NCBI GenBank assembly: GCA_947427095.1
Contig: CANEGO010000006.1
Location: forward strand, 1 to 63,062
Source: an uncultured Clostridium sp.
GTDB lineage: Bacteria; Bacillota_I; Bacilli_A; RF39; UBA660
Length of the DNA: 63,062 nt
Reading direction: 5' to 3'
A program made the translations under genes and the position numbers. The stretch's first letter is position 1. The number at the start of each line of letters is the position of its first letter. The notes beneath the pieces were generated by a model, which saw only the letters and a list, made by a program, of their open reading frames with translations, was not told the DNA's origin and did not search any database. Below, piece after piece: positions 61,462 to 63,062 of the stretch.

Positions 61462-62004
61462 ATGAAAGAAGAAATTAAGAATAAAGAAGAAAAAAAAGAA
61501 CATAAAGATAAAAAGAAAGAAAAAAAAGAGGAAGTAGTTAAACTTACTAAAGAGGAAATAGAAGCTATAAATAAAAAAGCAAGTGATGCTGAAGATGAAG
61601 CCCTAAGAGCTAAGGCAGAGCTTATTAATTATCGTAAAAGAAAAGATGAGGAAGTAGAAAGACTTCTTAAGTTTGCTAATGAGGATTTAATATTAGAACT
61701 TCTTCCAACTCTTGATAATTTTGAAAGAGCTATTAACATGGATGATGACAACTTAGAGGATGACGTATCAAAGTTTTTAAGCGGTATGAAAATGGTTTAT
61801 AATGCATTAGTTAGCACGTTAGAAAAATATGGTGTTAAAGAAATAAAAGCAGAAGGCGAAAAATTTGATGCTAACCTTCATGAGGCTGTTATAACAGAAT
61901 CAAAGGAAGGTATAGAAGAAGATGTTATATTAGAAGTATTCCAAAAAGGATATACTTTGAAAGATAAAGTTATAAGACCAGCGATGGTTAAAGTTAACAA
62001 ATAA
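61462..62004 (+). CDS. grpE: Nucleotide exchange factor GrpE
   Basis: This 180-residue protein has a highly charged Lys/Glu N-terminus, a long coiled coil (about 30-95) and the C-terminal beta wing with 'GVKEIKAEGEKFDANLHEAV' and 'VFQKGYTLKDKVIRPAMVKV'. It releases ADP from DnaK. It lies 4 bp after hrcA and 18 bp before dnaK. Confidence 0.96.
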   Translation: MKEEIKNKEEKKEHKDKKKEKKEEVVKLTKEEIEAINKKASDAEDEALRAKAELINYRKRKDEEVERLLKFANEDLILELLPTLDNFERAINMDDDNLEDDVSKFLSGMKMVYNALVSTLEKYGVKEIKAEGEKFDANLHEAVITESKEGIEEDVILEVFQKGYTLKDKVIRPAMVKVNK

Positions 62005-62019
62005 GAAAGGAAATGATAA

Positions 62020-63062
<1,043 letters not shown>

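Overview
This window is a strongly AT-rich stretch of a Firmicute (class Bacilli) chromosome. Genes use AAGGAGG-type ribosome binding sites, extended -10 promoters (TGnTATAAT) and TGA as a stop codon, so this is not a code-4 mycoplasma. The organism carries an endospore programme: sigK with a pro-sequence, sigG, spoIVFA-spoIVFB, a SpoIIB-like SPOR protein, ylmC/ymxH, gpr, spoIIP and a yqxA-like gene. Gene order (spoIVFA-spoIVFB-rplU-prp-rpmA; rpsT/gpr-spoIIP-lepA-hemW-hrcA-grpE-dnaK) follows Bacillus subtilis. The many small surface proteins and unknown families suggest an uncultured, host-associated Bacilli lineage (Erysipelotrichales or RF39-like); that assignment is inference.

Layout. 1-7.5 kb: surface and stress-type genes (camelysin/TasA-like protein, membrane protein, cadherin-like wall protein, sigK, vWA plus J-domain operon, lipoprotein), four of whose transcription units start from promoters with a long G tract between -35 and -10. 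7.6-19 kb: housekeeping and cell shape (PrsW-like protease, yqeG-yqeH, SpoIIB-like, radC, mreC-mreD, spoIVFA-spoIVFB, L21/Prp/L27, trmB, obg). 19-24.6 kb: surface cluster (leucine-rich repeat protein, WG-repeat protein, small membrane protein, sortase). 24.7-30.9 kb: Flp-type pilin, gmk, a two-component system, two candidate small RNAs, sigG/ylmC, CPBP protease. 30.9-49.4 kb: a second G-tract promoter with a camelysin-like paralogue, then lspA, ASCH-Nudix, rluD-like, rhomboid, glycosyltransferase, rnhC, trxA, pseudopilin, murE, uvrC, GH25 lysozyme, mutL, miaA. 49.5-63 kb: rpsT, gpr-spoIIP, Rpn nuclease, T-box/trpS, lepA, hemW, then hrcA-grpE-dnaK with a CIRCE-like operator; dnaK runs off the end.

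The main discovery candidate is a family of five promoters in which an uninterrupted tract of 9 to 11 G lies between the -35 (TTGACG/TTGACA) and extended -10 elements. The resulting spacers are 15, 16, 18, 20 and 20 bp. They drive two paralogous secreted proteins, a membrane protein, a vWA/J-domain operon and a lipoprotein. By analogy with Neisseria porA, this looks like a transcriptional phase-variation system in a spore-forming Bacilli lineage, with two cassette types that have been copied around the chromosome. Other leads: a small RNA whose hairpin loop is perfectly complementary to a downstream segment, a second orphan structured RNA, a T-box for trpS whose specifier and discriminator bases both read tRNA-Trp, and several unrecognised proteins.
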